Shown: one piece after another, positions 12,693-24,052 of the stretch
Layout: the number at the start of each line of letters is the position of its first letter
How positions within the stretch are numbered: position 1 is the first letter of the stretch
Assembly: GCA_025201805.1 (NCBI GenBank)
Contig: MU619272.1
Span: 1-64,000 of the forward strand
DNA from: Parasitella parasitica
Lineage: Eukaryota; Mucoromycota; Mucoromycetes; Mucorales; Mucoraceae
Reading direction: 5' to 3'
Length of the DNA: 64,000 nucleotides
Program-made: the position numbers and the translations under genes
Notes under the pieces: generated by a model
The model's input: only the letters and a program-made list of their open reading frames with translations
The model's database searches: none
What the model was told of the DNA's origin: nothing

Positions 12693-13439
12693 TTTGTTAT
12701 GTAACGAGAGCAAAGAAAACAAAAAGAGAGAAAATAGATGGGGATTCTTAGACATCTGTGAAAAATCAAAATCTGGCAGTAGTGGAACACAAACTAAATG
12801 TGTGAAAATTTGTCCAGCTCCAGAAAAAAGCATTCCTTCACGTGTTCCAACACTTGCCATGAATACAACAAATCGAATTATCTAGTATAACTAACACTTC
12901 AAAATGCAAATTCCGGTATGATTGTTAATGGCTGTTTAGCTTAATTTCTCTGCTTTTTCGGTGTTGAAGTTCTTCTGACATCTTCATCCGCTATCAGTAA
13001 TTTTTAGGGAGTATTTCTCTGTTCGAAAACACCAACATGGCAGCCATTTATGCTAAGCATGTTGTTGCTCAATTGAAAAATATCCATTTGACTTGTCGTC
13101 TTTGTATCGAGCGTTACTCGAAAAAAAAAAACCAAAAAAATAAGCTCAGTGCAAGCTTGTTATCTCGTACTTGCGAGAAAGCTATCAAGACATGCTTGAC
13201 AATCGCACTGTTCATAATCCCTTAAATTTCTTTTAAGAATACCCATATTTTTTCTTTTTAATTCTTTAATCTACTTGAACATTCAACGATAAAAGGTCAT
13301 GCGAGAGTTAAGGGTGTAAAGAAGAAGAATATTAGGCGATAAGAAAGGTTTATTACGGCAAGTGGATTTGTCACAAGAAACGATATAAGGAATATGCATT
13401 AACTATATACTAGTTCATAAGATATACAGGGCATCCACT
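12693..13439. other. Intergenic between TTC7/YPP1 start and ARF1 end
   Basis: About 750 bp. The first part should carry the TTC7/YPP1 promoter. The only candidate gene is the short plus-strand frame at 13037-13225, listed separately. Confidence 0.5.
13037..13225 (+). CDS. Possible 62-residue protein, not recognised
   Basis: An open frame beginning ACCAAC-ATG-GCA, a good fungal start context. Its first 30 codons (Ala, Lys, Val, Leu, Cys, Arg) look like coding DNA rather than random AT-rich sequence. It then passes through a 10-A run, encodes a Lys/Asn block and ends with a short hydrophobic stretch. It contains the pair CRLC. No family was recognised. It could be a small gene, an unspliced first exon whose downstream exons I cannot place, or noise. 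Confidence 0.35.
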   Translation: MAAIYAKHVVAQLKNIHLTCRLCIERYSKKKNQKNKLSASLLSRTCEKAIKTCLTIALFIIP

Positions 13440-14239
<800 letters not shown>

Positions 14240-14366
14240 TCAAGAGGAGTTATATTTGCTAAATTTTTGGGTTGGTCTCTTTAGACCAATGAGGGAGGGA
14301 TACATGTATCTTGTATTATTTGAAAACAATTTTCTTCGTTTGTCAAGTGCTTCCTTTTTCACTGAA

Positions 14367-15182
14367 ATGTATACGTAATGTATTATGGTTTGCTGTGCAA
14401 TCGTTTTATGACACATATTAACCAATGGATGTAGAACACCAACGCATGACCAAGTCTACGTACCCGAGACTTTGCTGAAAAAGCTAAAGACTGTCGAGAA
14501 GACAGAAACAGAAAAGCAACTCATCAAAACACAAACACACAAAGAGAATCGAGATACCCGCAAAGCCATCTTCAAAAAAGCAGACGCCTATATAAAAGAG
14601 TATAGACAACGGGAGAGCGATGATTTGAGGCTGCGCAGACAAGCCAAATCACAAGGCAACTTCCACATTCCAGCACAACCACAGCTACTATTCGTCATTC
14701 GCATCAGTGGCATCAACGATGTTCACCCCAAAGTAAAAAAAGTGTTACAACTATTCCGCTTACTGCAGATAAACAATGGCGTTTTCATCCGCATCAACAA
14801 GGCAACATCCCAGATGCTTCAAATCATTGAGCCCTACGTTACCTATGGCCCTCCCAACCTGAAAACCGTCAGAGAGCTTGTTTACAAACGAGGCTACGCC
14901 AAAAGCAGCGGCCAGCGATTACCTCTTTCCGATAACAAAATCATCAGCGACAATCTAGGGCAATTTAGCATTATCTGTGTAGAGGACATTATTCATGAAA
15001 TATTCACTGTTGGACCTCATTTTAAACAGGTCAACAATTTTCTTTGGCCCTTCAAGTTGAGTAACCCCAATGGACATAAAAAGGTATCGTGGAAACCTAG
15101 AAAGCTTAAGCATTATGTGGAAGGCGGTGACGCTGGTGATCGTGAGTTTGATATCAATAAATTGGTACAATCCATGAACTAG
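14367..15182 (+). CDS. RPL7: Ribosomal protein L7 family (uL30)
   Basis: Large-subunit ribosomal protein of the L7/uL30 family. Proposed exons 14367-14374 (8 nt: ATG, TAT, AC) and 14435-15182 give 251 residues. The body is clear: PETLLKKLKTVEK N terminus, the uL30 core FVIRISGINDVHPKVKKVLQ LFRL, VYKRGYAKS, IICVEDIIHEIFTVG and the ending NFLWPFKLSNP...EGGDAGDRE. The short first exon is inferred from donor GTAATG, a TTAAC branch site and acceptor GATGTAG; no in-frame ATG lies upstream of the core. Divergence in the middle leaves open the RLP7/RPL7L1 assembly-factor paralogue. Divergent from ARF1, with 190 bp between the start codons. Confidence 0.88.
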
Positions 15183-15818
15183 CAGCTATTCATTGAATAT
15201 ATATTACGAGTTGTACAATAATACCCTCTTTGTTACTCCTCTTTGTAACTGTAAATAATGTAATAAAAAATGATGATAGACCGTAATCCAGGCTGTATAA
15301 AAGCAATGTCTATACATGAAAAAATGGCTAGATAAAACAACGACTTTTGTATAAAAAAATACACATAAATGCTTCTAACTTTGCATCAAGGAAAACCAAT
15401 TCATTTTCTATACTTGCCTGAACACCGCCACAATCAGGGCTATTTGATACATACATTATTTCCACTGAGCAACGCATATATCTCTTATTTATCCACAAAA
15501 TTTGTTCTTTTTGACTGAAATAATAGCAGCAATGATATGGCCAATCTTTCGGGCTATTCAATAAACCAGTTTGTTTCTTACCATCATGATAACCACCGCC
15601 TTTTCTGCTAAAATTCAAAACGAAGACTTCTTCCAATGATGAAACCTAGCCATTAAATGGTTTACGAACTTAATCCTCGCCATGATTATACTAATTATGT
15701 GTTTATTACAAATCTATTAATTACTCTCTCGAAAACTGGTGATTGGTATAAAACAAAAGCTATCATCATATATCTGCCCTTGTCGTTTGCTTTAATCTTT
15801 TATTTTTATATGCAAATG

Positions 15819-16181
15819 CTAACTTTCTTGAATAACATATATATATACACTTAATAGAGCATATAGAGAAAAAGCTGCTTCAATTGTCAATTGGCCGATA
15901 TACCATAGAGAAGATAGATAGAAAAGGATTCGTGGGTTGTTGCTTAAGGCTGAAACCATCATACTGTTTGCAACAAAAATGAACATCGGATTTAAGATGG
16001 TAAAAATGGCATCATCGAGAACGCATGGATGCTTTAGAATTTTTGTGAGAAATCTGTCTTGATTGTTAGAAATTCTTACGAGTGATCTTGTTTTCGTTCT
16101 TCTGATGGCTGTACCACCAAATTTGAGTTTTTTTTTCTTTCTAGATATGAGCCATATATCAATGTACGCGAGATAATACAT
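15819..16181 (-). CDS. Possible membrane-protein fragment, not recognised
   Basis: An open frame of 120 residues whose C-terminal 65 residues form two hydrophobic segments (NPMFIFVANSMMVSALS and FYLSSLWYIGQL...YALLSVYIYVI) after a Lys/Arg-rich N-terminal part. This looks more protein-like than its surroundings, but I recognise no family, the start is uncertain and the stop falls in an AT-rich tail. It may be one exon of a gene or a relic. Confidence 0.25.
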   Translation of the reverse strand: MYYLAYIDIWLISRKKKKLKFGGTAIRRTKTRSLVRISNNQDRFLTKILKHPCVLDDAIFTILNPMFIFVANSMMVSALSNNPRILFYLSSLWYIGQLTIEAAFSLYALLSVYIYVIQES

Positions 16182-16620
16182 GTGGGACCCTCACATGTAT
16201 AATATAGGTTTATCTCTTTAGCAATCCCAAACTATGGTCGATCTCGAGGGTAAGTATATCGTGTTCTGAATATCTCATGATGGCGTTTTAATAAATTACT
16301 ATAAAGGGTGACATTCCATGTTATAGTGATTCATAAACCAAGTGCAATATATGAATTCTCCTACGTATTCCTGTTTTGAGCATTTTACTTATTGATCAGT
16401 TGATCTTTTCATTGTTATTCTACATTTTGACTTTTTGCAGCATACAGCCGAACTGTAAATTGTTTCGTTGGAACTTTTTGAATGTTCTAACAAAGAGGGC
16501 TGGATCCTTAATTTTTCATTGTTGTATACGGATATCATTAGCACCGTCGATCAAATTAAAGGAGATGCGAGAGGAAAGAAAGAAAGTCTAATTAATGCAT
16601 TTTAATCATATACTGTTAAT

Positions 16621-16635
16621 GGGGGGGGGGAGGGG
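16621..16635. repeat. Poly(G) tract
   Basis: Ten G, an A and four G, just past the stop codon of the unknown minus-strand gene. It is unusual in this AT-rich window; on the minus strand it forms a C-tract in the presumed 3' UTR. Confidence 0.85.
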
Positions 16636-16645
16636 TTATTAAATA

Positions 16646-17143
16646 TCAGATGGTTCTGGACAACTCTTCTAGCATATCGTGTAATATATTACTTGCAGCT
16701 ACCTTTTGTGCTAATTCTGTCAAATCCTATTGTCAAGAAAGGCATCTGTTAATCCTGCAATGCGGTTTGCATCTTCTTTATTATACCTTTAAAAGTATGT
16801 CTTGCTCATCAGGTAAAGATAAAAATCTATAATTTTTTATGATGTACAAGTATAAATCGTTGCTGAGGAACACATTTTGTAACAGTTCTTTAAAGAATCT
16901 ATGTAGTGCATGCGATAGTTCGTCTGCCGAAGGTATAATGTAGCCACTTTGATGATGTGCTCTGTCTTGTAATTCTCTGCATTCTTGCGGTTGCAACAAA
17001 CTCAATTCTGTTTCGATATAAACACACCTATCGGCCGACTTCTGAATAAACTCGACGTCCCAATTCTTCACAACATCAAGCTTTGATTGTTCTAATAGTT
17101 CTGTAAAAGAGATGATTGTTTTTAAAAGTTCTTCATTATCCAT
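16646..17143 (-). CDS. Unknown 145-residue alpha-helical protein
   Basis: Two exons, 17143-16787 and 16726-16646, join at phase 0 through a 60-nt intron (GTATAA donor, AATAG acceptor) to 145 residues. The composition is acidic and Leu-rich with predicted helices throughout (MDNEELLKTIISFTELLEQS, ELSHALHRFFKELLQN) and no membrane segment or known catalytic motif. The join yields a smooth helical C terminus (DLTELAQKVAASNILHDMLE), which supports the model. I do not recognise the family. The SAM carrier ends 100 bp upstream on the same strand. Confidence 0.72.
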
Positions 17144-17243
17144 GTGTAATTATTTATGTATATGTAGAGAAGAAGGAAAGCCTACGGTATAGACTGGAGA
17201 TACTGTATCCGTATGATGTGACTATTACAACATAAGACGGACA

Positions 17244-18209
17244 CTAAAAGCGTTCATCTAGAACACGAAGCTGTACAAATGTCTTGAGTGCCTTTTCATA
17301 GACACCTAAAAAGATACTTCCACCGATGGAGATCCACATGACACGGGGACCAACACCTGAAAACAAGGCTCGGGGGCCCTCTTCAGTAGCAATTCGTTTC
17401 ATGGTAGAAATAATACCATCATAATGTTTTGTGCTTTGATTTTTGGTGGACAACATGATACGAGTTTTGCAAACATCCAGAGGCGTAGTTGCACCAGCAG
17501 CAATAGCGCCAGCTAAGGAGCCCATCAATGCAGCTTCATAAGGCTCAGTGCGACGACCTTTGACGGTAGCATATGTACGTTTGAAGTATTCATACAAAGG
17601 AAATTGGATACATGTAAATGGAATTTCTCTGGCTACAGTTGATAGAAATCCGCGATACATGCCCAAGACACCTTCAGTACGTAAAACATGCGAAACAGCA
17701 GCAGATGTCTTTGTGAATTGTTTGGTTTGCATACGCTGTTTGATGACTTCGGTAGGCACGCGCACTGTGCAAGCAACAGTTTCGCCACACGAAGCAGCTG
17801 CCATGTGGATGAGTGGTGCATATTGAGCATTGTCTATAGTGGCCCCCATTAAGCGTTTAGTAGCCTCATATGTGACGAAAAATAACGATGCTGATCAAGA
17901 CAAAATGTCAGTTTGATTAATAGACGTATCTACATCAATTACCTCCAGGTGCGCTGCCAATGACTGCAGTTAATAATCCAGAGTAAACGCCTCGGAATCC
18001 ACCTGAGGCTAGAAACCCTTGTTGAGATTGTAGTCTAGTTTTAATAGTATCTATCGTTTATACGATCAACTGTCAAAATTGTTGAATTGGGTGGGGAAAT
18101 AAATCTTACCTAAGGGAAAAAGTGCTGTATCAACTGCAGTACCGGCGCAAGCACCAGCAACCAAGGCCTGTTTCAAGTTGCCGATTTGATGCGAGTTATT
18201 TTCACTCAT
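17244..18209 (-). CDS. PET8: Mitochondrial S-adenosylmethionine carrier
   Basis: Inner-membrane carrier (SLC25A26; yeast Sam5/Pet8) that exchanges cytosolic SAM for matrix S-adenosylhomocysteine, supplying mitochondrial methylation, biotin and lipoate synthesis. Exons 18209-18110, 18050-17943 and 17890-17244 give 284 residues. Three carrier repeats with Px[DE]xx[KR] motifs are visible: [24 protein letters not shown] and [10 protein letters not shown]. The family-type matches are [40 protein letters not shown] and [15 protein letters not shown]. Length is normal. Confidence 0.94.
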
Positions 18210-19023
18210 GAAATGGTATATATTCTGGTTTTTTTTTATAAAAACCAAAAAAATTGTAAATTGCCCCTTGTTCCACTGGAATAAACCAGACACACAGTTG
18301 TTGCAGTTTGGTAAGCATTTGTGCTGGGGGTGATCTCCGATCAAAAAAGAGATTGTAAGCATCTGTAGTGGCACAGACGATTAAGAGAGCTTTTTTTTGT
18401 TTTTAAATTTATCCAACCCAACACATTGGCTCTCGATTAGTACTTTTATGTAGAGTCAATATGCTTCTATCATGAAATTATGGAAGCATATTCTTGACAT
18501 GTGTTATGAGCATTCCTTGCCCTTCTTCTTTCCTCAGGTGTGTTCGGGATGCAGTGCCTGATTGTTAAATGATTTGTTGCTAAGGATCGGGATTTATACT
18601 TCAAAATGTGTCGATCTTGATTGCTGTCAAATCAGGTATCCATAGCAACAATGTCCAGTTTAAATTGCTATGCATATTTTGGTTTTGTGTGTATCTTACA
18701 TAGGAGGGCCATGCACAAGGAGGAAAAGGAGTTAAAAAAAGATCAAACGATAAAAAACACACATCACCCCCTTCCTCCCACATTAGCTCAGTGCTGTACA
18801 TATCATATGTATTAATTTAACTAATAGATGTGCATCGTACATGACGAAAATAAGAAAGATCTCGTTGACTTTTACTGCATTTAATGCAACTTATTGATAA
18901 ATGATAAAAACAAAGAATTAACTTTTTATAATGGAGTGTGAAAACTGGAACACGGTACCACTCTAACTTTTTTCTCTAATATATATTTTTTTTTAGTAAT
19001 TTGCTATAATCTTTATCCCAACA
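18210..19023. other. Divergent promoter region SAM carrier / tyrosine phosphatase
   Basis: About 810 bp between divergent starts with no open frame of note. It contains a C-rich cluster near 18767-18782 and a T-run followed by AGTAATTTGC just upstream of the phosphatase ATG. Confidence 0.5.
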
Positions 19024-19968
19024 ATGAACACTAGAAAGGTTCCCAACAAAAGTCTTCTCTGGCTAAAATCAACCCTAAAAGACAGCAAGGACTTCAGGCA
19101 ATATGTTCATCAAAATTTTAGTAGTATAAACGAGATGGAACAAGCGCGTTCGGGTGGGCTATTGTACCAACATGAGATCGCCAAAAGAAACAAGAAGCTC
19201 AATCGTTACTATAATATTGTACCTTTTGATAATAACTGCATCAAATTGACAGACACACGATTGGGCTGTACAAGCGATGACTATATTAATGCAAGTTGGA
19301 TTGTAGCACCATATGATATCCCCCAAACCTATATAGCAACTCAGGGTCCAACATCATCCACGTTGGTCGACTTTTGGCGCATGGTAATTGAGAAGCATGT
19401 GCCTGTAATCGTGTGTCTGACACCACAGATCGAGAATGGTATAGAAAAATGTGGCCGCTATTGGCCATTGATGGACGAGGAATTGATATTGAAGGCCGTA
19501 AATAGTAATATAAAGGTAGTGGTGAAGAATATTAAAAAGGAAAGAAAGGACACGGAAGCGGATTGTATTGTAAGGTCTATATTAGTAGAGTTTTACTATA
19601 ATGGCCAAGACGAGGATATATTGATTGAACAAGCAAGAGTGACCCAGCTACAGTTTCTGGGATGGCCAGATCATGGTGTTCCTAAAGAAACCAACAATGT
19701 CATTGCATTGATTCAGTTAACACGGCAGTTGCAAGAAACAAATAAGCCGGTGTTGGTCCATTGCAGTGCTGGCTGTGGGAGAACGGGCACATTTTGTGTC
19801 ATTGATTCAGTTGAAGCATTTTTAAGAATGGGCAAAAATTGTTTGATAGACCCCGTCTTTGCTATCACTGACGAATTCCGTAAACAGCGAACCACGATGG
19901 TCCAAGCAGAATCCCAATTTGCTTTTTGTTACAAAGCTCTGCTTGACTTTATCAATCAGGAAGAATGA
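19024..19968 (+). CDS. Protein tyrosine phosphatase (non-receptor, PTP1-like)
   Basis: Classical cysteine-dependent phosphotyrosine phosphatase in a single exon of 314 residues, just one PTP domain. Visible motifs are RYYNIVPFDNN (NRYxN/phosphotyrosine loop), DYINASWI, the WPD loop at residues 214-216 (WPDHGVP) with the general acid Asp216, and the signature HCSAGCGRTG at 246-255 with catalytic Cys247 and Arg253. The Q-loop follows (FRKQRTTMVQ). All catalytic residues are intact. Fungal counterparts such as yeast Ptp1 and fission yeast Pyp act on MAPK and other phosphotyrosine proteins; the substrate here is unknown. The lack of introns contrasts with most neighbours. Confidence 0.95.
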   Translation: MNTRKVPNKSLLWLKSTLKDSKDFRQYVHQNFSSINEMEQARSGGLLYQHEIAKRNKKLNRYYNIVPFDNNCIKLTDTRLGCTSDDYINASWIVAPYDIPQTYIATQGPTSSTLVDFWRMVIEKHVPVIVCLTPQIENGIEKCGRYWPLMDEELILKAVNSNIKVVVKNIKKERKDTEADCIVRSILVEFYYNGQDEDILIEQARVTQLQFLGWPDHGVPKETNNVIALIQLTRQLQETNKPVLVHCSAGCGRTGTFCVIDSVEAFLRMGKNCLIDPVFAITDEFRKQRTTMVQAESQFAFCYKALLDFINQEE

Positions 19969-20844
19969 ATTCCTCAAAATAAAAAGTAAATAAAAGACAC
20001 CTCCTTTTCACTATGGTAATAATAATATCTGATCTGCTCCAATTTTACGCTGAATACACGTTGTACAAGAATATATGTATAGATTTATAAAAAAGGAGCA
20101 TTTATTCACATTAGGAGCTGTCATTTTGATTGTTTTTATTCTTTTTGGAGCAGGGAAAGGGAACATTTGGTAATATAATAATAATATAGGAAATAATGAA
20201 AATTGTGTAGCGTGAAATACCCCCCTCCCTTCATCTCTCCTTTGCGATACACATATTGATCACCACCATGATGAGTTTGTCTACAGTATCTATGGTATAG
20301 GGGGGGGAGTAATCAAGAAATTAAGAAATATACCATAAACCCCATTGTTTCCCTTTTTTCTATTCGATCGATGTATTTATATTTGCTATCAGGGAATGCT
20401 GATCTAATATATAAACCTTATAATATTTCATTGTGGTCATATGTATATATCTTGTGTGAGTGCGTGCCAGTTTTTCTCAGTGGGTAAATGATAGAACCCT
20501 TTCGTTTTTTGTTGTCAGTTAAATAACTTCAGGAGCCAACATTCCATATGTAAGAAAAAAAAAGAAAAAGAAAATAGAGATCAAAGACATTTGTTTGCCT
20601 GTTTGCTTGTTTGTCTGTCTATATCATGAAATACAATCTACATTTGCTCCTAACAGAATCCAAATTTTAATAAAATGTCCATGATGAATTACACAAGCAA
20701 TCCCCATCCCATTTGGGTCTTTTGATAGACGCCCCTTAATATTTGATTATTCCTTTAGCATTTAAATAGTCGGGTTATTTTCTGCATTTATCTATTTTTC
20801 TCTCTTTTTTTTTTCTTTTTTACTTACATCTTTAGAATTTAATA
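19969..20844. other. Long upstream region of the PAS-kinase-like gene
   Basis: About 880 bp with no open frame of interest. It contains a C-tract near 20219-20230 and a G-tract near 20299-20308, and T/C-rich DNA directly before the kinase ATG, probably a long 5' UTR. Confidence 0.5.
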
Positions 20845-21924
20845 ATGGCATATCAACATCAAATCAATTTCATCAATAACCCAACAATAAAGGAAGAGTA
20901 TCCTGCTCCAATTCAAACCACCACCTCTCACTTGTCACAGCATCCATTCCATCCTCTATTACTCGCAAACTACACTCTTGGAGAGGAATTAGGCTCTGGA
21001 GGCTATGGTTTCGTCGTGTCAGCTTTTGAAAAGAAGACTGGCATTGAAAGAGCTATCAAATTCATTTTTCGCAACAAGATTCCTGCACACAGTTGGGTCA
21101 AAGATCCAGAACTCGGTCCAATTCCTATGGAGATCTACATTTTGAAAAACGTTCGTCATTCCAGTGTCATTGGCTATGTAGATTCGTACCAAGACAATAA
21201 TTTTTGCTATCTTGTAATGGAATTGCATGGCACTTCATGGTCATCCACATCGACTGAATCTGAATTGTCGTCCCCAAGATCACCTGCATTATCAGAAACT
21301 TCTTCTTTTGGTAGCACAAACTCTTACTGCTCAACTCCTTCAGAAGAGTATCCATCCTTTTTGGAGCAGCAACAGCCCGTCATCAAAAGACGTACCTCGT
21401 GCGATTTATTTGAATGCATCGAGCGTCATAACAACTTTGAAGAGCCTCTTGCCAGAATGATTTTTAAGCAGATTGCATCCTGCGTTGCCCATTTGGACTT
21501 GCTCGGTGTTTGCCATCGTGATATCAAAGACGAAAACATTGTCATTGACGATAAATTCCAAGTAAAGCTCATTGACTTTGGCTCTTCAGTCCTATTACCT
21601 CGTCATTTCGGAGACAACAAAAACTACCTATTCAACCAATTCTACGGCACTGTCAGTTTCGCCTCACCAGAAATCTTATTAGGCAGACCCTACCGTGCTG
21701 AACCTGCAGAAATCTGGTCCCTTGGTGTGCTACTTTACACCATCTTATTTGGTGAGGTTCCTTTCCATGACTCTAATATGGCAATTGCTGGCCAGTTTGT
21801 TCAACCCAAAATTAATGTATCTCAAGAATGCTTCTCTTTAATCTCTTGGATGCTGAGTCGTTCTCCCGAACACAGACCTACTATCCACCAAGTACTATTA
21901 CACCCTTGGTTTTCCAACGCTTAA
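20845..21924 (+). CDS. Ser/Thr protein kinase, PAS-kinase (PASK/PSK) type domain
   Basis: Single-exon kinase of 359 residues. The catalytic domain spans about 43-357: GSGGYG loop 50-55, Lys72 (AIKF), alpha-C Glu96, HRDIKDEN 224-231 with catalytic Asp226, DFG 244-246, SPE 274-276 in place of APE, and a C-lobe ending HPWF. Features close to PAS kinase are the sequence around KDPELGPIPMEIYIL, MELHGTSW and the lack of a long activation segment. No PAS domain is present. A Ser/Thr/Pro-rich insert of about 50 residues (131-183) sits between the hinge and helix D. PAS kinases control glycogen and sugar partitioning; the role here is inferred only by similarity. The upstream region is long and AT-rich. 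Confidence 0.9.
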   Translation: MAYQHQINFINNPTIKEEYPAPIQTTTSHLSQHPFHPLLLANYTLGEELGSGGYGFVVSAFEKKTGIERAIKFIFRNKIPAHSWVKDPELGPIPMEIYILKNVRHSSVIGYVDSYQDNNFCYLVMELHGTSWSSTSTESELSSPRSPALSETSSFGSTNSYCSTPSEEYPSFLEQQQPVIKRRTSCDLFECIERHNNFEEPLARMIFKQIASCVAHLDLLGVCHRDIKDENIVIDDKFQVKLIDFGSSVLLPRHFGDNKNYLFNQFYGTVSFASPEILLGRPYRAEPAEIWSLGVLLYTILFGEVPFHDSNMAIAGQFVQPKINVSQECFSLISWMLSRSPEHRPTIHQVLLHPWFSNA

Positions 21925-22385
21925 ATCATGGAATCAAACAAAATTACTATACTGAACTCCTTACTTTATCTCCCTTTTATTAATTTATACACACACAATC
22001 ACACATTTTTAATGAGCCAATTTTTTTTGCATACATTACACACAAACCACATAATTTGCATGAATCTATTTTATACCTTTTTCTTATAAGCACACATTTT
22101 TCCCCCTGTCATCCTCTTTTTCATTTTTTTCTGCTTCTTTTTTTCTCGTTTATCCTCCCTCCATTCAAAAATTATTAATTTCTCTGCAAAGAAAAGGAAA
22201 AGAAAAAAAAAAAAAAGAGAGAGAGGTACAACAATATACCATTATGCTCCACAATTTATTGAATCCTTAAACTTTACAACCACCCATTCTATGACGTTTT
22301 TTTTATATTAATTCCATCTCTAATCTGTACATACATATAATAATAATTCCCAATAAATGATAATCCTTTATTACTTTTTTTTTTT
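21925..22385. other. Convergent intergenic region
   Basis: About 460 bp between the kinase stop and the COQ11-like stop. It is T- and A-rich (A-runs near 22206-22216, T-run near 22372-22386) with no gene; it should hold both 3' UTRs. Confidence 0.6.
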
Positions 22386-23200
22386 TCAATTGCTCTTCTT
22401 CTTCTCCCAAGCTTTTGCCAATTGTCTGATCCTCTCGATCTCGCATATACCTTCCACCGAGTCATCCTCCAATGCTTCAAATACAGCATGTGCAATATCG
22501 CTATCCAAAAGTGGACGGTCCGTAAAATACATTGCTTCTTTAGGGACATACGATGTAAGGGGTTTGAGAATGGCAGAGCCTACAATCAGTCCAAGTGCCA
22601 AGGGAAGCATCAATTGACGGCGATGATAAGAGTAAATCAGCCCTATTCCATGCTGTCAATAAGATTATATCGCTTCTAGATTTTTTTTTATCACATACCT
22701 GGTCGAAGTACTACAACTCGGATCTTGCTTTTGAATACATCTCCCAATAATGCCTCTTCAGCTTCGCGTTTTGCTTGGATGTAACGCTCGTTCAACAGAT
22801 ATTTTGGAGGGGCATTAGCAGCCGAAAAGTAGACTAAGCAGCGTCTGTTGATATCGTCGTATTTAGAAGCCATCGTTTCAGCAATCGATATGGCAGCATC
22901 CCTGTTCAATCGATCATAGGTACCGTTTGCTCCGTACGTTTTGGATTGATCAAGCAAGGTACCTACCGTATGCACCACGTTCGGATTGGTTTCAAAAGCG
23001 ACTTGTAACGAGGTGGGGTCCAGCGCATCTCCTTTTATAAATGTCACGCCTTCTTTGCTGCTTTTGGCATCGGCGGTACGGGACAAAGCCAAGATATGAT
23101 GATTGTGATAATAAGGGAGTATCTTGTTCTTCTGAGATTCTCTGATTATTGCAGAGCCCATAAGTCCAGTACCACCAACAATGAGTAGAGAAGAAGCCAT
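22386..23200 (-). CDS. COQ11: COQ11-like NAD(P)-binding oxidoreductase of the coenzyme Q synthome
   Basis: Atypical short-chain dehydrogenase (NDUFA9-like) with the yeast Coq11 layout, expected on the matrix side of the inner membrane with the ubiquinone biosynthetic complex. Exons 23200-22699 and 22642-22386 give 252 residues. The N-terminal Rossmann motif GGTGLMG starts at residue 9; later come YFSAANAPP (active-site region lacking the canonical YxxxK), ERYIQAKREAEEAL and VVVLRPGLIYS across the splice. The acceptor was chosen to give LRPG-LIYS. The frame stays open upstream to 23359, so a longer N terminus with a targeting sequence is possible; I prefer the ATG nearest the Rossmann fold. 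Confidence 0.82.
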
Positions 23201-24052
23201 TTTATTGCAAGGATTTGAAGAATAAACAGAAAAGAAATGATGAAATAACTTGAAGTATTTATCTATCAAAAAGATCAACAAATGACGTACTTTGTTTTTA
23301 ATTGTTTCCAAGTGGTTGTACTCGGAAGCCCATTTTTCAGCTTTGGGAATACACAGCATCTATATCTGAAAAAACGAATAGTTATGGGCTACAACTGACG
23401 CATTACGTATCCTTTCCAAAGCCCTTGCACTGCCACCGAATTTTCTTAAAGCAAGCAATGAACTGCAAGGTGCAATTGACATGGCACCAGAACTTTGTGC
23501 GTAATCCAAGACTACGTATCGTACAATCTACCTGTAATATTTGAGGTGATATGCTTGAAGATTAATAGATTATAGGACGCTAATTCTTTGACCAAGATCC
23601 TTATAAAATAATCTGGTTACAAAGGTCAAATCCGTCATGGATGAATAGCTAATTTTGTGGGGTATTTTAAAGATTTCAAAGGGTTTGGAAAACTGCTAAA
23701 GATGTAACCCTGTATTATGGACTTGTCTTGATTTGTTGAATAGACCGTTATTGCAATTTTTGACATTTATTTAGAAGATATACTCATGTCAGAAACACAG
23801 CTCAAAGTGCATTTGAGTACCATAGTAAATATAAACTGGATACGCAAAATCATGCAGTTTCAACATTATGCAATTCACTCAAACTTATTATGTTATATAT
23901 CCTTCATTTGGCAAGTTTTACGATTATGGGTTATGATACATTATGTTGGTTTTTATTAGCTATTTCTTTTGGTGATAATATAACAAATGCATCATGGTTT
24001 GCACTACACTTTTTTTTTTTTTGGTTTGTTTGTTTGCTTGTTTGAGCAGTAT
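23201..24052. other. Intergenic between SOD1 end and COQ11-like start
   Basis: About 850 bp with no supported gene. It includes the COQ11-like promoter, the SOD1 3' region, and a T-run at 24010-24022 next to TTTG repeats at 24023-24042. Confidence 0.5.

Larger units (their letters stand above)
15183..16645. other. Intergenic region with weak open frames
   Basis: About 1.46 kb. It contains a minus-strand frame at 15819-16181 (listed separately), a Cys/Tyr-rich minus-strand frame at 15328-15636 with no recognisable family, and a plus-strand ATG followed by a perfect GTAAGT donor near 16233 for which I could not build a sensible gene. A tract of G with one A lies at 16621-16635. Confidence 0.4.

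Noticed and set aside
16233-16591. ATG followed by a GTAAGT donor and a later peptide resembling the SET-domain motif (QPNCKLFRW)
   Set aside because: Stops follow in every joined frame and no other SET motif is present; likely chance.
23201-23359. N-terminal extension of the COQ11-like protein
   Set aside because: The frame is open, but the Rossmann motif begins 8 residues after the ATG at 23200 and the extension has low-complexity AT-rich codons; kept only as an alternative.
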